Part shown: positions 47,174 through 56,408 of the stretch, piece by piece | How positions within the stretch are numbered: the stretch's first letter is position 1 | Layout: every line of letters starts with the position of its first letter | Source of the DNA: Aestuariispira insulae | Lineage (GTDB): Bacteria > Pseudomonadota > Alphaproteobacteria > UBA8366 > Aestuariispiraceae | Reading direction: 5' to 3' | Length of the DNA: 64,000 bases | Assembly (NCBI RefSeq): GCF_003385955.1 | Contig: NZ_QRDW01000005.1 | Span: forward strand, 124,001 to 188,000 | Translations under genes and position numbers: made by a program | Notes under the pieces: model-generated | The model's input: the letters and a program-made list of their open reading frames with translations, nothing else | Database searches by the model: none | What the model was told of the DNA's origin: nothing

Positions 47174-48094
47174 CTATTTTGGAAGATCCGAGCGCGCTTC
47201 TTCCTGCATCCAATCTTTGAATTTGACCAGGCCCGGATGGGCATTGGCCCGGCGTTTCCGGATCATGAAATAACTGCCGATTTTTTGGGGCGGCGCATCC
47301 AGCGGGATGATCAATCGACCGGCTTCGATGTCATTTTGGACGAAGCGGATGTCACCAAGGGCAATTCCCTGCCCCGCCGCTGCGGCATTCAATGCGATAT
47401 CCAGGAAATCAAACTGCCGGATCTGTCGGGGATTGAAGGGCCTGACACCCAGTTTTTCGGCCCAGTCGGTCCAATCGTCAAAGCCGCGCTTGCCTTTGCA
47501 ATTCAATAAAATATGCCGGTTCAAATCGCCGGGCGATTGTAAGGGCGGCTTGCCTTCCAGATAGCCGGGCGCACAAACCGGTGTCATCCATTCCTCGCAA
47601 ATCAATTCTTTGATCAGGCTGGCGGCGAGATATTCCTCTGGCCCGGCTGCCCGTTCATAGCCGATCCCGGCATCGAAATATTCTTTGTCCGGATCATAGA
47701 AATGCCAGGCCGTCGTTAGATTGATCAGAACCTCTGGGTGGGTTTCCTCAAAGCGGTGCAGCCGCGGGATCAGCCAGCGTGCGGCAAGAGAGGGCGGTGA
47801 CTTGATATTCAATTCCGGCCTGTTATTGCCGAGGCTACGCACGGTTTCTTGGATTTGCTCAAAGGCTCCGGTTAAGCCCTGCAGCAGATAGCGTCCCTCT
47901 TCCGTCAGTTCCAATGTCTTGTGATGTCGGTGGAACAGCGGAAGCTGCAGATATTCCTCCAACCCTTTTACATGGCGGCTGATGGCGCCCTGGGTCACTG
48001 AAAGCTCTTCCGCTGCACGGGTGAAGCTTAGATGCTTGGCGGCAATCTCAAAGGCGCGGAGCGCATTCAGCGGCAGGGGTGTGTTGTTTTGCAT
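47174..48094 (-). CDS. LysR-family regulator, GcvA-like
   Basis: This 306-residue regulator starts at the ATG at 48094; the longer frame to 48319 is untranslated leader. The HTH is LNALRAFEIAAKHLSFTRAA with VTQGAISRHVKGLEEYL, the wording of the GcvA subgroup. The effector domain follows (for example FKDWMQEEARSDLPK near the end). It is convergent with ftsH and divergent from a DUF1127 gene. No enzyme gene is adjacent in its direction, so its target is not obvious. Confidence 0.88.
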   Translation of the reverse strand: MQNNTPLPLNALRAFEIAAKHLSFTRAAEELSVTQGAISRHVKGLEEYLQLPLFHRHHKTLELTEEGRYLLQGLTGAFEQIQETVRSLGNNRPELNIKSPPSLAARWLIPRLHRFEETHPEVLINLTTAWHFYDPDKEYFDAGIGYERAAGPEEYLAASLIKELICEEWMTPVCAPGYLEGKPPLQSPGDLNRHILLNCKGKRGFDDWTDWAEKLGVRPFNPRQIRQFDFLDIALNAAAAGQGIALGDIRFVQNDIEAGRLIIPLDAPPQKIGSYFMIRKRRANAHPGLVKFKDWMQEEARSDLPK

Positions 48095-48183
48095 GAGTTT
48101 ATTTCGGTTAAAATAAGAGAAATGCTCAGTTTGATCATTGGCTATAATGATTAAATATAGGGAAATACCGCTGGAGATGAAAT

Positions 48184-48420
48184 ATGGCTGTCTACAATCT
48201 TTCTGTGTTTTTCCCATTACCGAAGCAATATCGGCGTCCGGGATTGGTGCAATGTCTGAAAATATGGTGGGCCTATCGATGCCTGGACGCCCATTTGGAA
48301 TATCTGGCGCGATTGTCACCCCATCTTCTTCAGGATATGGGCCTGGAGGTGGAGGGCCAGGAAGCCGTCACGGAAATGGCAGAGGTTGAATGGGATCCCT
48401 GGTTGCCGATATCCCGGTGA
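48184..48420 (+). CDS. DUF1127-like small protein
   Basis: This 78-residue protein shows the Arg/Trp-containing amphipathic helix and the L(A)[13 protein letters not shown] ending of the DUF1127 (YjiS-like) family. GGAGATG precedes the ATG. Members are often RNA-binding or small regulators in alphaproteobacteria (Rhodobacter CcaF1 is one). It sits between a LysR gene and glmM; glmM may be co-transcribed. Confidence 0.78.
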   Translation: MAVYNLSVFFPLPKQYRRPGLVQCLKIWWAYRCLDAHLEYLARLSPHLLQDMGLEVEGQEAVTEMAEVEWDPWLPISR

Positions 48421-48502
48421 TGTTCCGCAATCATACCTTGCCAGCCAAAGGCACTCGGAGTACCAAAGGAGTGCGGTAAAAATAACAATGGTGACGGTCA
48501 AG

Positions 48503-49846
48503 ATGACGCGCAAATACTTTGGTACTGATGGTGTGCGAGGCACTGCCAATATCTCTCCGATTACGCCGGATTTAATCTTGAGGCTGGCGCTCGCCGCGGG
48601 GCGTCATTTCCAGCGCGGCACCCATCGGCATAAAGTCGTGATCGGTAAGGATACACGCCTGTCAGGTTACATGCTGGAACCTGCCTTGACCGCGGGCTTC
48701 ACCTCTATGGGTATGGATGTCTTCCTTGTCAGCCCATTGCCGACACCGGCGGTCGCCATGCTGACCAAATCGCTGCGCTGTGATCTGGGGGTGATGATTT
48801 CCGCCTCCCATAATCCGTATCAGGATAACGGCATCAAGCTGTTTGGTCCGGACGGCTATAAACTGTCGGATGAAACCGAGAGTGAGATTGAGCGCATGAT
48901 GGATGAGCCGATTGCGGATCTTGCCCATCCGTCAAAGCTTGGCCGCGCGCAGCGTCTGGAAGATGCCCGTGGCCGCTATATCGAATTTGTCAAAAGAACC
49001 TTCCCGGCGGGCATTAGCCTGAGCGGTTTGAAGGTGGTGGTGGATTGCGCCCATGGGGCTGCCTACAAGGTGGCACCAGAAGTGCTCTATGAACTGGGGG
49101 CCGAGGTGATCTCCATCGCGGTTCATCCCAACGGCACCAATATCAATGATCAATGTGGGGCAACATCGCCCGCAGCCCTGTGCGAGCAGGTGGTGGCCCA
49201 TGGTGCGGATATCGGCATCGCCCTTGATGGCGATGCGGATCGGTTGATCATCTGTGACGAAACCGGCCATGTGTTGGACGGGGATCAACTGATGGCGCTG
49301 GTCGCCTGTTCTTACGCCAAGCGCGGCAATCTGAAAGGCCCGTTGGTAGCAACCGTGATGTCCAACCTGGGACTGGAACGCTATCTGGATAAAAAGGGCA
49401 TAGGGCTGTTGCGCACGGCGGTCGGGGACCGCTATGTGGTGGAAACCATGCGCGCCAAAAACTGCAATCTGGGCGGCGAACAGTCGGGTCATATCATCAT
49501 GGGTGATCATTCCACAACGGGCGACGGCATTGTCGCCGCGCTGCAGGTCCTATCGGTCCTGGTGGAAGACGGCCGCCCGATGAGCGAGGTCGGCCGTGTG
49601 TTCGAGCCGGTGCCGCAGTTGCTGCAGAATGTCCGTTTTGATGCGGGCAAAGGTTTGCCGCTGGATCATTCGGATGTGAAAACAGCGATCCGTGCTGGCG
49701 AAGAAACGTTGCAGGGCCAGGGCCGCGTGCTGATCCGGAAATCGGGTACGGAACCTTTGATCCGCGTGATGGCGGAAGGGGATGACCAGGCCATGGTCCA
49801 GCAGGTGGTGAGCGAGATTTGCGGGGCGATAGAAGCCGTCAGCTGA
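48503..49846 (+). CDS. glmM: Phosphoglucosamine mutase
   Basis: This 447-residue enzyme converts glucosamine-6-phosphate to the 1-phosphate for UDP-GlcNAc. The active-site phosphoserine lies in [13 protein letters not shown] near residue 100, the metal loop in DGDADR and the sugar loop in GEQSGH. The ATG at 48503 is the family start ([15 protein letters not shown]); 48488 is also possible. ftsH and glmM are near neighbours without the usual folP between them. Confidence 0.96.
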   Translation: MTRKYFGTDGVRGTANISPITPDLILRLALAAGRHFQRGTHRHKVVIGKDTRLSGYMLEPALTAGFTSMGMDVFLVSPLPTPAVAMLTKSLRCDLGVMISASHNPYQDNGIKLFGPDGYKLSDETESEIERMMDEPIADLAHPSKLGRAQRLEDARGRYIEFVKRTFPAGISLSGLKVVVDCAHGAAYKVAPEVLYELGAEVISIAVHPNGTNINDQCGATSPAALCEQVVAHGADIGIALDGDADRLIICDETGHVLDGDQLMALVACSYAKRGNLKGPLVATVMSNLGLERYLDKKGIGLLRTAVGDRYVVETMRAKNCNLGGEQSGHIIMGDHSTTGDGIVAALQVLSVLVEDGRPMSEVGRVFEPVPQLLQNVRFDAGKGLPLDHSDVKTAIRAGEETLQGQGRVLIRKSGTEPLIRVMAEGDDQAMVQQVVSEICGAIEAVS

Positions 49847-49863
49847 CGGCTGCTATCGTCCGA

Positions 49864-51321
49864 TCATACATAGCCGAAATCATTGATGGCCGGGCCTGAT
49901 TCGTAAATTCCCAAGAGAATATCCAGTGCCTTGGCCAGGGTCGCGCGTTGGCGTGGTGGTCCCAGTGATATCCTAACCGCATGGGGTGTTTCCGCACGCC
50001 CGACGGAAAAGGCGTCATGGGGGCAGAGCAAGACGCCCTGTTTTTCCGCCGCCCGGATGAATTCGGCCGCGCGCACCGACTCCGGCACCTCAAGCCAGGC
50101 ATGGATTGCGCCGGTCGGCAGGGCATATTCCGCACCGATCGGGCCAAACCTCTCATCGAACATGTCTTTTCGAACGGCTGCTTCCCGTTTGTGGGATTCC
50201 AGGATCATATCTGCATTGCCATCCAGGATCCAACGGCTGGCAATTTCTGACGTCAGGGGCGACGCCATCCAATTGGTCGCGCGAATCGCCGATGAAATCG
50301 CAGGTTTGTACCGGGTCGGTCCGGCCACATACCCGATCCGCAGGCCGGGTGAAACTGTCTTGGACAGGCTGGTGACAAAGATCGACTGATCCGGGATCAG
50401 GGTCGAGAGCGGCGGCGGCGCTTCCCCTTCCGGTAATAGGAGGGCGAAAATGTCATCCTCCACCACCGGCAGGCCGTGGCGCAGTACCACATCCGCGATC
50501 TCGTGGCGCCTTGGAACGGAGGTGATGATGTTGGTGGGGTTGCTCAAGGTTGGCACACAGACCAGGGCGGCCGGGCGTTTTTCCCGAATGACCTGTTCCA
50601 GGGATTGCGGGTCGATGCCGTCATGATCCATTTCAACCGTTTCCAGGCGCAGACCCAAGGTCCGGGCGATGGATTTCAAGCTGGCATAACTCAGCCGTTC
50701 GGTGATCACTAGATCCCCCGGATTGGTCAGCGAGGATAATGCGATCAGGACGCCGCAATGGGCGCCTGGCGCGATCATGATATCGTCCGGAGCGGCATTG
50801 ATACCTCGCTTGGCCAGCCATTTTGTCCCTGCCGCCCGGTGCCTCTCCATGCCGATATGAGGCTGATAGCCGATATAATCACCCATCAAAGGATCGTCCG
50901 CCAGCTCCACCAGAGTCTTCCGGATCACCTTTTTTGCGAGTCCCGGGGGCGGAAAGTTGAAGACGAGGTTGATCGGTTTGCTGGGATCGTCCGTGTCATG
51001 TTCCTCTTGGGGGAGGTGGGTATCCATGGACGGGATCTGCAGGCTGCGGCTATCCGAACTGCTGCGCGGGGTCTGGACATAGGTGCCACGTCCGACCTCG
51101 CCGGCAATCAGGCCGCGCCTTTCCGCCTCGCGATAGGCACGGCTGACAGTGCCAACCGTGACTTTAAGCTCCCAGGCCAGATCGCGATGGGTGGGCAGTC
51201 TTGTGCCCACGGCCAATCTGCCGCTGGCGATGTCATCCGCCAGACAGTCCGCGATCACTTGATATTTTGCGCCACTCCGGCCGGTGAGGTCGGGCAGCCA
51301 GGAAATTTGTCTAATTGTCAT
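49864..51321 (-). CDS. MocR-type regulator (GntR HTH plus aminotransferase-like domain)
   Basis: This 485-residue transcription factor has an N-terminal GntR winged helix (about 15-85, LPTHRDLAWELKVTVGTVSR) and a fold-type I PLP domain (about 115-480). The Schiff-base lysine sits in SLSKTVSPGLRIGYV. It is divergent from a DUF1127 gene and a run of amino-acid enzymes starting at 51813, its probable targets. ATTGT-type boxes crowd the 94-base gap. The pdxS/pdxT pair typical of PdxR targets is absent. Confidence 0.9.
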   Translation of the reverse strand: MTIRQISWLPDLTGRSGAKYQVIADCLADDIASGRLAVGTRLPTHRDLAWELKVTVGTVSRAYREAERRGLIAGEVGRGTYVQTPRSSSDSRSLQIPSMDTHLPQEEHDTDDPSKPINLVFNFPPPGLAKKVIRKTLVELADDPLMGDYIGYQPHIGMERHRAAGTKWLAKRGINAAPDDIMIAPGAHCGVLIALSSLTNPGDLVITERLSYASLKSIARTLGLRLETVEMDHDGIDPQSLEQVIREKRPAALVCVPTLSNPTNIITSVPRRHEIADVVLRHGLPVVEDDIFALLLPEGEAPPPLSTLIPDQSIFVTSLSKTVSPGLRIGYVAGPTRYKPAISSAIRATNWMASPLTSEIASRWILDGNADMILESHKREAAVRKDMFDERFGPIGAEYALPTGAIHAWLEVPESVRAAEFIRAAEKQGVLLCPHDAFSVGRAETPHAVRISLGPPRQRATLAKALDILLGIYESGPAINDFGYV

Positions 51322-51426
51322 GGTGACAATGTTTAAATTGACGCGGTCAGGGTGTCAATACAATATGATTGTCATCATTGTATCAACTCATTTCGGGTAA
51401 TTAAGGAGTAATTGTATGCGTACAAT
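51314..51426. promoter_or_regulatory. Operator region between the MocR gene and the DUF1127/amino-acid genes
   Basis: Repeated boxes appear: ATTGTCA-TGG-TGACAAT (51314-51330, over the MocR start), TACAAT (51359-51364), ATTGTA (51377-51382), ATTGTA (51411-51416) and TACAAT (51421-51426). MocR regulators bind such paired boxes. The assignment to this regulator is inference from position. Confidence 0.6.
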
Positions 51427-51670
51427 ATGGATGTTACCCGGCTGGTTTGGATTCATTTTTGGATCGTCGCCTTCCGGGTCGGAGAATTTGGGTTTTACCG
51501 GGCAAATCAAATGCCAGGCGGTAAAGGCCCTGATGACTGTCCGTGAATGGCATGCCCGCTGGAGACAGCGCCTGGATCTTGCTGGGATGCCGGAATACCG
51601 GCTCAAAGATCTGGGGCTTTCTGCAGCGGATGCAGAATTTGAAGCCTCCAAACCCTTCTGGCGGCAATAA
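51416..51670 (+). CDS. DUF1127 small protein
   Basis: This 84-residue protein ends with the family block WHARWRQRLDLAGMPEYRLKDLGLSAADAEFEASKPFW. AAGGAG stands seven bases before the ATG. The start codon falls inside a repeated ATTGTATG box, so its expression may be gated by the MocR protein. A threonine-dehydratase-like gene follows 142 bases later. This is the second DUF1127 gene in the window (see 48184). Confidence 0.8.
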   Translation: MRTIWMLPGWFGFIFGSSPSGSENLGFTGQIKCQAVKALMTVREWHARWRQRLDLAGMPEYRLKDLGLSAADAEFEASKPFWRQ

Positions 51671-51812
51671 GCCCTCTATTGCCTGCTATGGTGATGATGC
51701 AGGATAGCCCCGTTTCCTCGGTTGTCGGGCGTGATCCTGCATCATCCGGTTCCAACCAAACCGGTTCGCTTTAACCGGCCTGTTGTTTCTGTCATTGAAT
51801 GGATTGTACCCC

Positions 51813-52775
51813 ATGGAAACCATCACATTGTCCAACCTGGAACAGGCACAATCGCTTGTCCATTCCTTCTTCCCCGGTACGCCGCAATATCGGTGGCCGC
51901 TTCTTTGTGAGCGTCTGGGCTGCGAGGTCTGGGTCAAGCATGAGAATTACACCCCGGTGGGCGCTTTCAAAATCCGGGGTGGTCTGGTTTTTGTGAAAGA
52001 CCGTGCGGATAAAAGCGAAGTCGGTGGCATGATCACCGCCACGCGCGGCAATCATGGCCAGAGTATCGCGACCGCTGCATCCCGCTATTCCATTCCGGTC
52101 ACGATCGTGGTGCCGAAAGGTAACAGTGTGGAAAAAAACAACGCCATGCGTGCCCAGGGCGGGAAGCTGATCGAATTTGGCGATGATTTCCAGGCAGCAT
52201 CCGATCATGCGGCGGAACTGGCGGGGCGGGAAGATCTTTATCGCCTGCCCAGTTTTCATCCGCTGCTGGTACGCGGGGTCGGCACCTATGCGTTGGAATT
52301 GTTGCAGGCGCAGCCGGACCTAGACACGATTTATGTGCCGATCGGTATGGGCAGCGGCGCATGCGGTGTGATCGCGGCGCGGGATGCGTTGGGCCTGAAA
52401 ACCAAAGTCGTTGGCGTGGTTTGCGATAAGGCACCGGCCTATGCACTCAGTTTTGAGGCGGGTAGGCCAGTTGAGACCGAAACAGCGGATACCTGGGCGG
52501 ACGGTGTTGCATGCCGATCCCCCATGGCGGAAGCGGTGGAGATGATCCATCGTGGCGCGGACCGGGTGGTGACTGTATCTGAAGCCCTGATCGCAGAGGC
52601 AATGCGCGTCTATTTCACAGATACCCACAATCTGGCGGAGGGGGCTGGCGCGATCGCGCTGGCGGCCCTGATGCAGGAAAAAGAGAAAATGAAGAATAAA
52701 AAATCAGCTGTCATTCTGACCGGTGGAAACTTGGATCTGGAACTCTACAGCCGCGTCCTGAAAGGAGAGATTTAA
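51813..52775 (+). CDS. Threonine/serine dehydratase-like PLP enzyme
   Basis: This 320-residue fold-type II PLP enzyme has its lysine in VGAFKIRGG (about residue 54), an RGNHGQSIATAASRY loop, a glycine-rich phosphate cup GMGSGACGV and a terminal TGGNLDLELYSRVL. It should deaminate a hydroxy amino acid (threonine, serine or hydroxyaspartate). The ATG at 51813 is chosen. An in-frame codon at 51783 is less likely. It is coupled to a decarboxylase gene two bases after it. Confidence 0.88.
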   Translation: METITLSNLEQAQSLVHSFFPGTPQYRWPLLCERLGCEVWVKHENYTPVGAFKIRGGLVFVKDRADKSEVGGMITATRGNHGQSIATAASRYSIPVTIVVPKGNSVEKNNAMRAQGGKLIEFGDDFQAASDHAAELAGREDLYRLPSFHPLLVRGVGTYALELLQAQPDLDTIYVPIGMGSGACGVIAARDALGLKTKVVGVVCDKAPAYALSFEAGRPVETETADTWADGVACRSPMAEAVEMIHRGADRVVTVSEALIAEAMRVYFTDTHNLAEGAGAIALAALMQEKEKMKNKKSAVILTGGNLDLELYSRVLKGEI

Positions 52776-52777
52776 CC

Positions 52778-54190
52778 ATGGACCAGATGAAAGCAGACCT
52801 ATCCAGCCTTCCGGCTGTTTTGGATGTTGCCAGAAAAATCGCCTGTGATTTCTGGGATGAATCGGCCAAGCGTCCAGCGGCGGTGGTCGAGGTGCCATCG
52901 ATCGATCATTGGCAGTTGCCGGAAACCGGCCCGGGCGCAGCTGCAGCCCTGGGGATCTTTCAAAAAGAGATCTTACCCCATTTCTCCGCTAGCGTTGGCC
53001 CGCGTTATTTCGGCTTCGTAACCGGGGGAGCAACCCCGGCGGCTTTGGCCGGTGATTGGCTGGCCGGTGCAACAGATCAAAATCCGGCATCGCCCGGTGA
53101 TTCCATTGCGGCCGACCTGATTGATCAGACGGTGAAAATGCTGCTCGACCTGTTCCATCTGCCGCAGGGGGCCTTTGACGGCGCTCTGACCACCGGTGCG
53201 ACGGCGGCCAACCTTCTGGGCTTGACGACGGGCCGGGAATGGTGTGCGCGCAATGCCGGTATTGATGTCACCAATGACGGTATGACCGCCCTTGGGCCGG
53301 TTCAGGTTTTTTCTGCTTGCCCTCATGCCAGTCTGATCAAGGTGCTGGGGATCTCAGGCATCGGCCGCAAAGCCTGGGTGCCGGTGGGGCGGATCGGTGA
53401 GAGTGAGGCGATGGATCCGGAAGCGCTTGATGCAGCGCTTGCAGCCTCCGACAATCCGAACAAGATCGTGGTTGCGTCCACCGGTACGGTCACGGCGAAC
53501 GACTTTGACGATCTGGAGGCGATTGCCGATATATGCGAGCGCAATGGGGCCTGGCTACATGTGGATGCGGCATTCGGTATTTTTGCGCGCTGCCTGCCGG
53601 AAATGGCGCCGCTGGCCAAGGGGCTGGAACGGGCGGACTCGATCACCGCTGACGGTCATAAATGGCTGAATGTGCCTTATGATTGCGGCATCTTCTTCAC
53701 CCGCCATATAGATCTGTTGGAACGGGCGCATGGCGTTCATGCTGCTTACTTGAAAACCGAAGCGGAAGCGCCGACCTATGGCCATCGTGGGGTGGAAAAC
53801 TCCCAGCGCCTGCGGGCGCTGCCAGCCTGGATGACGCTGCAGGCCTATGGCCGCAAAGGGGTTGAGGATATTGTTCGTGTGAACTGTTCCTTTGCGGCTC
53901 AGCTGGGCGCCTGGATTGATGCGTCTGATGCGTATGAACTGCTCTGTCCGGTGAAGCTGAATGTGGTTACCTTCCGTGGGCGGTTCACTGACAGTGATCA
54001 AGACAGGATGAACGCGGATTTGCTGCGCGCGATCAATCGTGATGGCAGGATTTTTTGCACGCCAGGCGTGATGAATGGCCAGTCGGGAATCCGGGCTGCG
54101 ATCAGCAATTGGCGCACCGATGACGCAGATCTGGATATTGCCATTACCGCCCTGAGCGAGGTGCACGCCACTTTGACAGCGGCATATTAG
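52778..54190 (+). CDS. Group II pyridoxal-dependent decarboxylase
   Basis: This 470-residue fold-type I PLP enzyme is of the aromatic/glutamate/diaminobutyrate decarboxylase group. The Schiff-base region ADGHKWLNVPYDCGIFF near residue 290 and GAWLHVDAAFG are visible. It begins two bases after the dehydratase-like gene and is followed by a PhzF gene. The amino-acid substrate cannot be deduced; aromatic amino acids, glutamate and cysteine sulfinate are all possible. The three genes probably form one pathway. Confidence 0.87.
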   Translation: MDQMKADLSSLPAVLDVARKIACDFWDESAKRPAAVVEVPSIDHWQLPETGPGAAAALGIFQKEILPHFSASVGPRYFGFVTGGATPAALAGDWLAGATDQNPASPGDSIAADLIDQTVKMLLDLFHLPQGAFDGALTTGATAANLLGLTTGREWCARNAGIDVTNDGMTALGPVQVFSACPHASLIKVLGISGIGRKAWVPVGRIGESEAMDPEALDAALAASDNPNKIVVASTGTVTANDFDDLEAIADICERNGAWLHVDAAFGIFARCLPEMAPLAKGLERADSITADGHKWLNVPYDCGIFFTRHIDLLERAHGVHAAYLKTEAEAPTYGHRGVENSQRLRALPAWMTLQAYGRKGVEDIVRVNCSFAAQLGAWIDASDAYELLCPVKLNVVTFRGRFTDSDQDRMNADLLRAINRDGRIFCTPGVMNGQSGIRAAISNWRTDDADLDIAITALSEVHATLTAAY

Positions 54191-54201
54191 GGGGAGGGCG
54201 C

Positions 54202-54993
54202 ATGGAACTTGATCTCTATCAGATTGATGCCTTCACCGCAGAACGCTTTTCTGGCAATCCGGCGGCGGTGGTGCCGTTGCAGAGATGGCTAAGCGATGAG
54301 GTGATGCTGAATATCGCCCGCGAAAACAACCTGTCAGAAACGGCGTTTTTTGTACCGGTTCTGACGGAAGAGGCGGATTTTGAAATCCGCTGGTTCACAC
54401 CGGTTATGGAAGTAGACCTTTGTGGGCATGCGACTCTGGCCGCTTCTGCAGTGATTTTTCGGCATCTGCGCTGGGATCAACCGGTCATTCGATTTGTCAC
54501 TCGGTTTGCCGGCGCACTGACCGTCAGCCGTGAGGGAGAACGGTTCGTCCTGGATTTTCCCTCCAGGCCGGCAAAGCCGGTGGAGATGCCCGCGGGGCTG
54601 ACGGCTGCTCTTGGGCGCGAACCAAAGACCTTTTTGCGAGCCATGAAAAATCTGGCGGTTTTTGATGGCGAGGAGGATATCCTGGCAATCGATCCTGATC
54701 TTGATTTCATTGCCGGGATGGAAGGCGATGGATTGGTCGTGACCGCGCCCGGGCGCGAGGTGGATTGTGTTTCCCGCTATTTCGCGCCCCACGCGGGGAT
54801 CGCGGAAGATCCGGTCACGGGCTCGGCCCATTGCACGGTCGTACCCTATTGGGTGGAACGGTTGGGGAAGAGGGAGTTGCATGCCAGGCAGGTATCAAAG
54901 CGTGGCGGTGATCTCTACTGTCACCAGGAAGGTGATCGAGTCCTGATGGCGGGGGATGCTTGTCTTTACATGAAAGGCAAAATCCTGATCTGA
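54202..54993 (+). CDS. PhzF-family isomerase
   Basis: This 263-residue enzyme has two similar halves with a diaminopimelate-epimerase fold. The catalytic Glu lies in NNLSETAFF (about residue 47), and DPVTGSAHC marks the C-terminal half. QIDAFTAERFSGNPAAVVPL is the typical start. PhzF itself isomerises a phenazine precursor, but most relatives are of unknown substrate. No other phenazine genes are present, so it more likely acts on a product of the PLP enzymes upstream. Confidence 0.88.
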   Translation: MELDLYQIDAFTAERFSGNPAAVVPLQRWLSDEVMLNIARENNLSETAFFVPVLTEEADFEIRWFTPVMEVDLCGHATLAASAVIFRHLRWDQPVIRFVTRFAGALTVSREGERFVLDFPSRPAKPVEMPAGLTAALGREPKTFLRAMKNLAVFDGEEDILAIDPDLDFIAGMEGDGLVVTAPGREVDCVSRYFAPHAGIAEDPVTGSAHCTVVPYWVERLGKRELHARQVSKRGGDLYCHQEGDRVLMAGDACLYMKGKILI

Positions 54994-55060
54994 CGGCGCA
55001 ATTTGTTGCGGGCGCAATTATCGGGTGGGATGTTTTTGATATCTGGTTTATCCAGAATAT

Positions 55061-55897
55061 ATGACTGATACATACACACTCATCGAACGCGCCCTCAATT
55101 ATCTTTCCGATCATTGGGAAGATCAGCCGGAATTGTCGGATCTCGCCGATCATGTGGGCATGAGCGAATATCATCTGCAGCGGCTGTTCACGAAATGGGC
55201 CGGCATCAGCCCCAAGAAATTCCTGAGTCAGTTGACCCTGGATCAGGCCAGGCGGCGGCTGGAAGCCAATGAGAGTATCCTGGATGCTGCCTTGGGCAGC
55301 GGCCTGTCCGGCCCGGGGCGGCTTCATGATCTTTTCGTAACTTACGAGGCGATGACACCCGGTGAATACAAACGCCAGGGCGATGGGCTGGTCATTCGCT
55401 ATGGTTGGCACGAAGGCCCGTTCGGCGCGACGTTGCTGATGGTGACGGATCGTGGCCTTTGTGGCTTGGCCTTTGAGGATGAGCGGGGCCGGGACGGTTG
55501 TTTTGCGGAAATGGCGGAACGCTGGCCGGGGGCTTTTTTACGTGAAGATATGGTGGAGACCAAACGCTATATGAATCGTATCTTTCATCCCGAGACCTTG
55601 AAGGATGATCCGCAGGAAGGGGCCTTGCGCCTCGTGCTGAAAGGCACGGAATATCAGGTCAAGGTTTGGGAGGCATTGATGACACTGCCCCAGGGCAGCA
55701 TGACCACTTATGGCAATCTGGCGAAAATGGTGAGCGGGGGCACGGGCGGTGCACGGGCGATTGGCAGCGCGGTTGGGGCCAATCCGATTGCCTGGCTGAT
55801 CCCCTGTCATAGGGTGATCCGCAGCAGCGGTGCGCTGGGCGGTTATCGCTGGGGACTGCCCCGTAAACTAGCCATGCTGGGTATGGAGGCTTCGTGA
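55061..55897 (+). CDS. Ada-like methylated-DNA-cysteine S-methyltransferase with AraC domain
   Basis: This 278-residue protein has an N-terminal AraC helix-turn-helix (about 10-105) joined to an O6-alkylguanine transferase domain (about 110-275). The acceptor cysteine lies in the classical PCHRVI motif near residue 248, with the SMTTYGNLAKMV helix ahead. The methyl-phosphotriester domain with four zinc cysteines found in full Ada is missing. It can repair O6-methylguanine, but the usual activation route of Ada should be absent. Confidence 0.9.
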   Translation: MTDTYTLIERALNYLSDHWEDQPELSDLADHVGMSEYHLQRLFTKWAGISPKKFLSQLTLDQARRRLEANESILDAALGSGLSGPGRLHDLFVTYEAMTPGEYKRQGDGLVIRYGWHEGPFGATLLMVTDRGLCGLAFEDERGRDGCFAEMAERWPGAFLREDMVETKRYMNRIFHPETLKDDPQEGALRLVLKGTEYQVKVWEALMTLPQGSMTTYGNLAKMVSGGTGGARAIGSAVGANPIAWLIPCHRVIRSSGALGGYRWGLPRKLAMLGMEAS

Positions 55898-56408
55898 TCT
55901 AGTCTTTGAATAGACAATAGGCCCAGAAATGCGATGGTTTGTGCGACTTTGCGTCCAAACTGCCTTTATCAATGTCTGTTGCGTAAAGGCAACAGGCATC
56001 TTTTATAACTGATCTTTAAACTTGGAAATTGGCAGGGGCTGTCCTTTTGCAAGATTTGCGCTGCTGCCTTTCGCTCACGAATTCCTACTAGATTGTTTCA
56101 GATAAGCCTTTCTATTTTATGAGGTTAGTTGCCATCTTGCCTGGTGGTACGTTGATATGAGAGTTTTATGGATACCGGATAACTCCGATAAACGGGCGTG
56201 TATTTCAACCGGCCAACAACAGCTCCATAGAGAATCTGAAATTCCCTTATAGATAGTGAATATGTTAATATTTTCGCAGTTATTAACATATGTTAACTGT
56301 TTTGATTCTTTTCAATGCTCGTTTTTAGTGTATCATTCGGCGTCCGCACAGGTTGATCATTAATCCGTTGGCGGTTTTTGGACGTGTAAAAAAAATGGGG
56401 ACTCTCTC
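55898..56408. other. AT-rich 511-base gap before the outer-membrane gene
   Basis: I saw no open frame or RNA gene with support here. The perfect palindrome TTAACATATGTTAA lies at 56283-56296, with another TATGTTAA copy at 56261-56268. They may be regulator sites for the barrel gene. The region holds its promoter and a long leader. Confidence 0.5.

Noticed and set aside
49864-51321. PdxR (regulator of vitamin B6 synthesis)
   Set aside because: The protein has the right architecture, but no pdxS/pdxT genes are adjacent. The neighbours are amino-acid enzymes.
54202-54993. Phenazine biosynthesis
   Set aside because: A PhzF homologue alone is not evidence; no phzA-E or phzG genes occur nearby.
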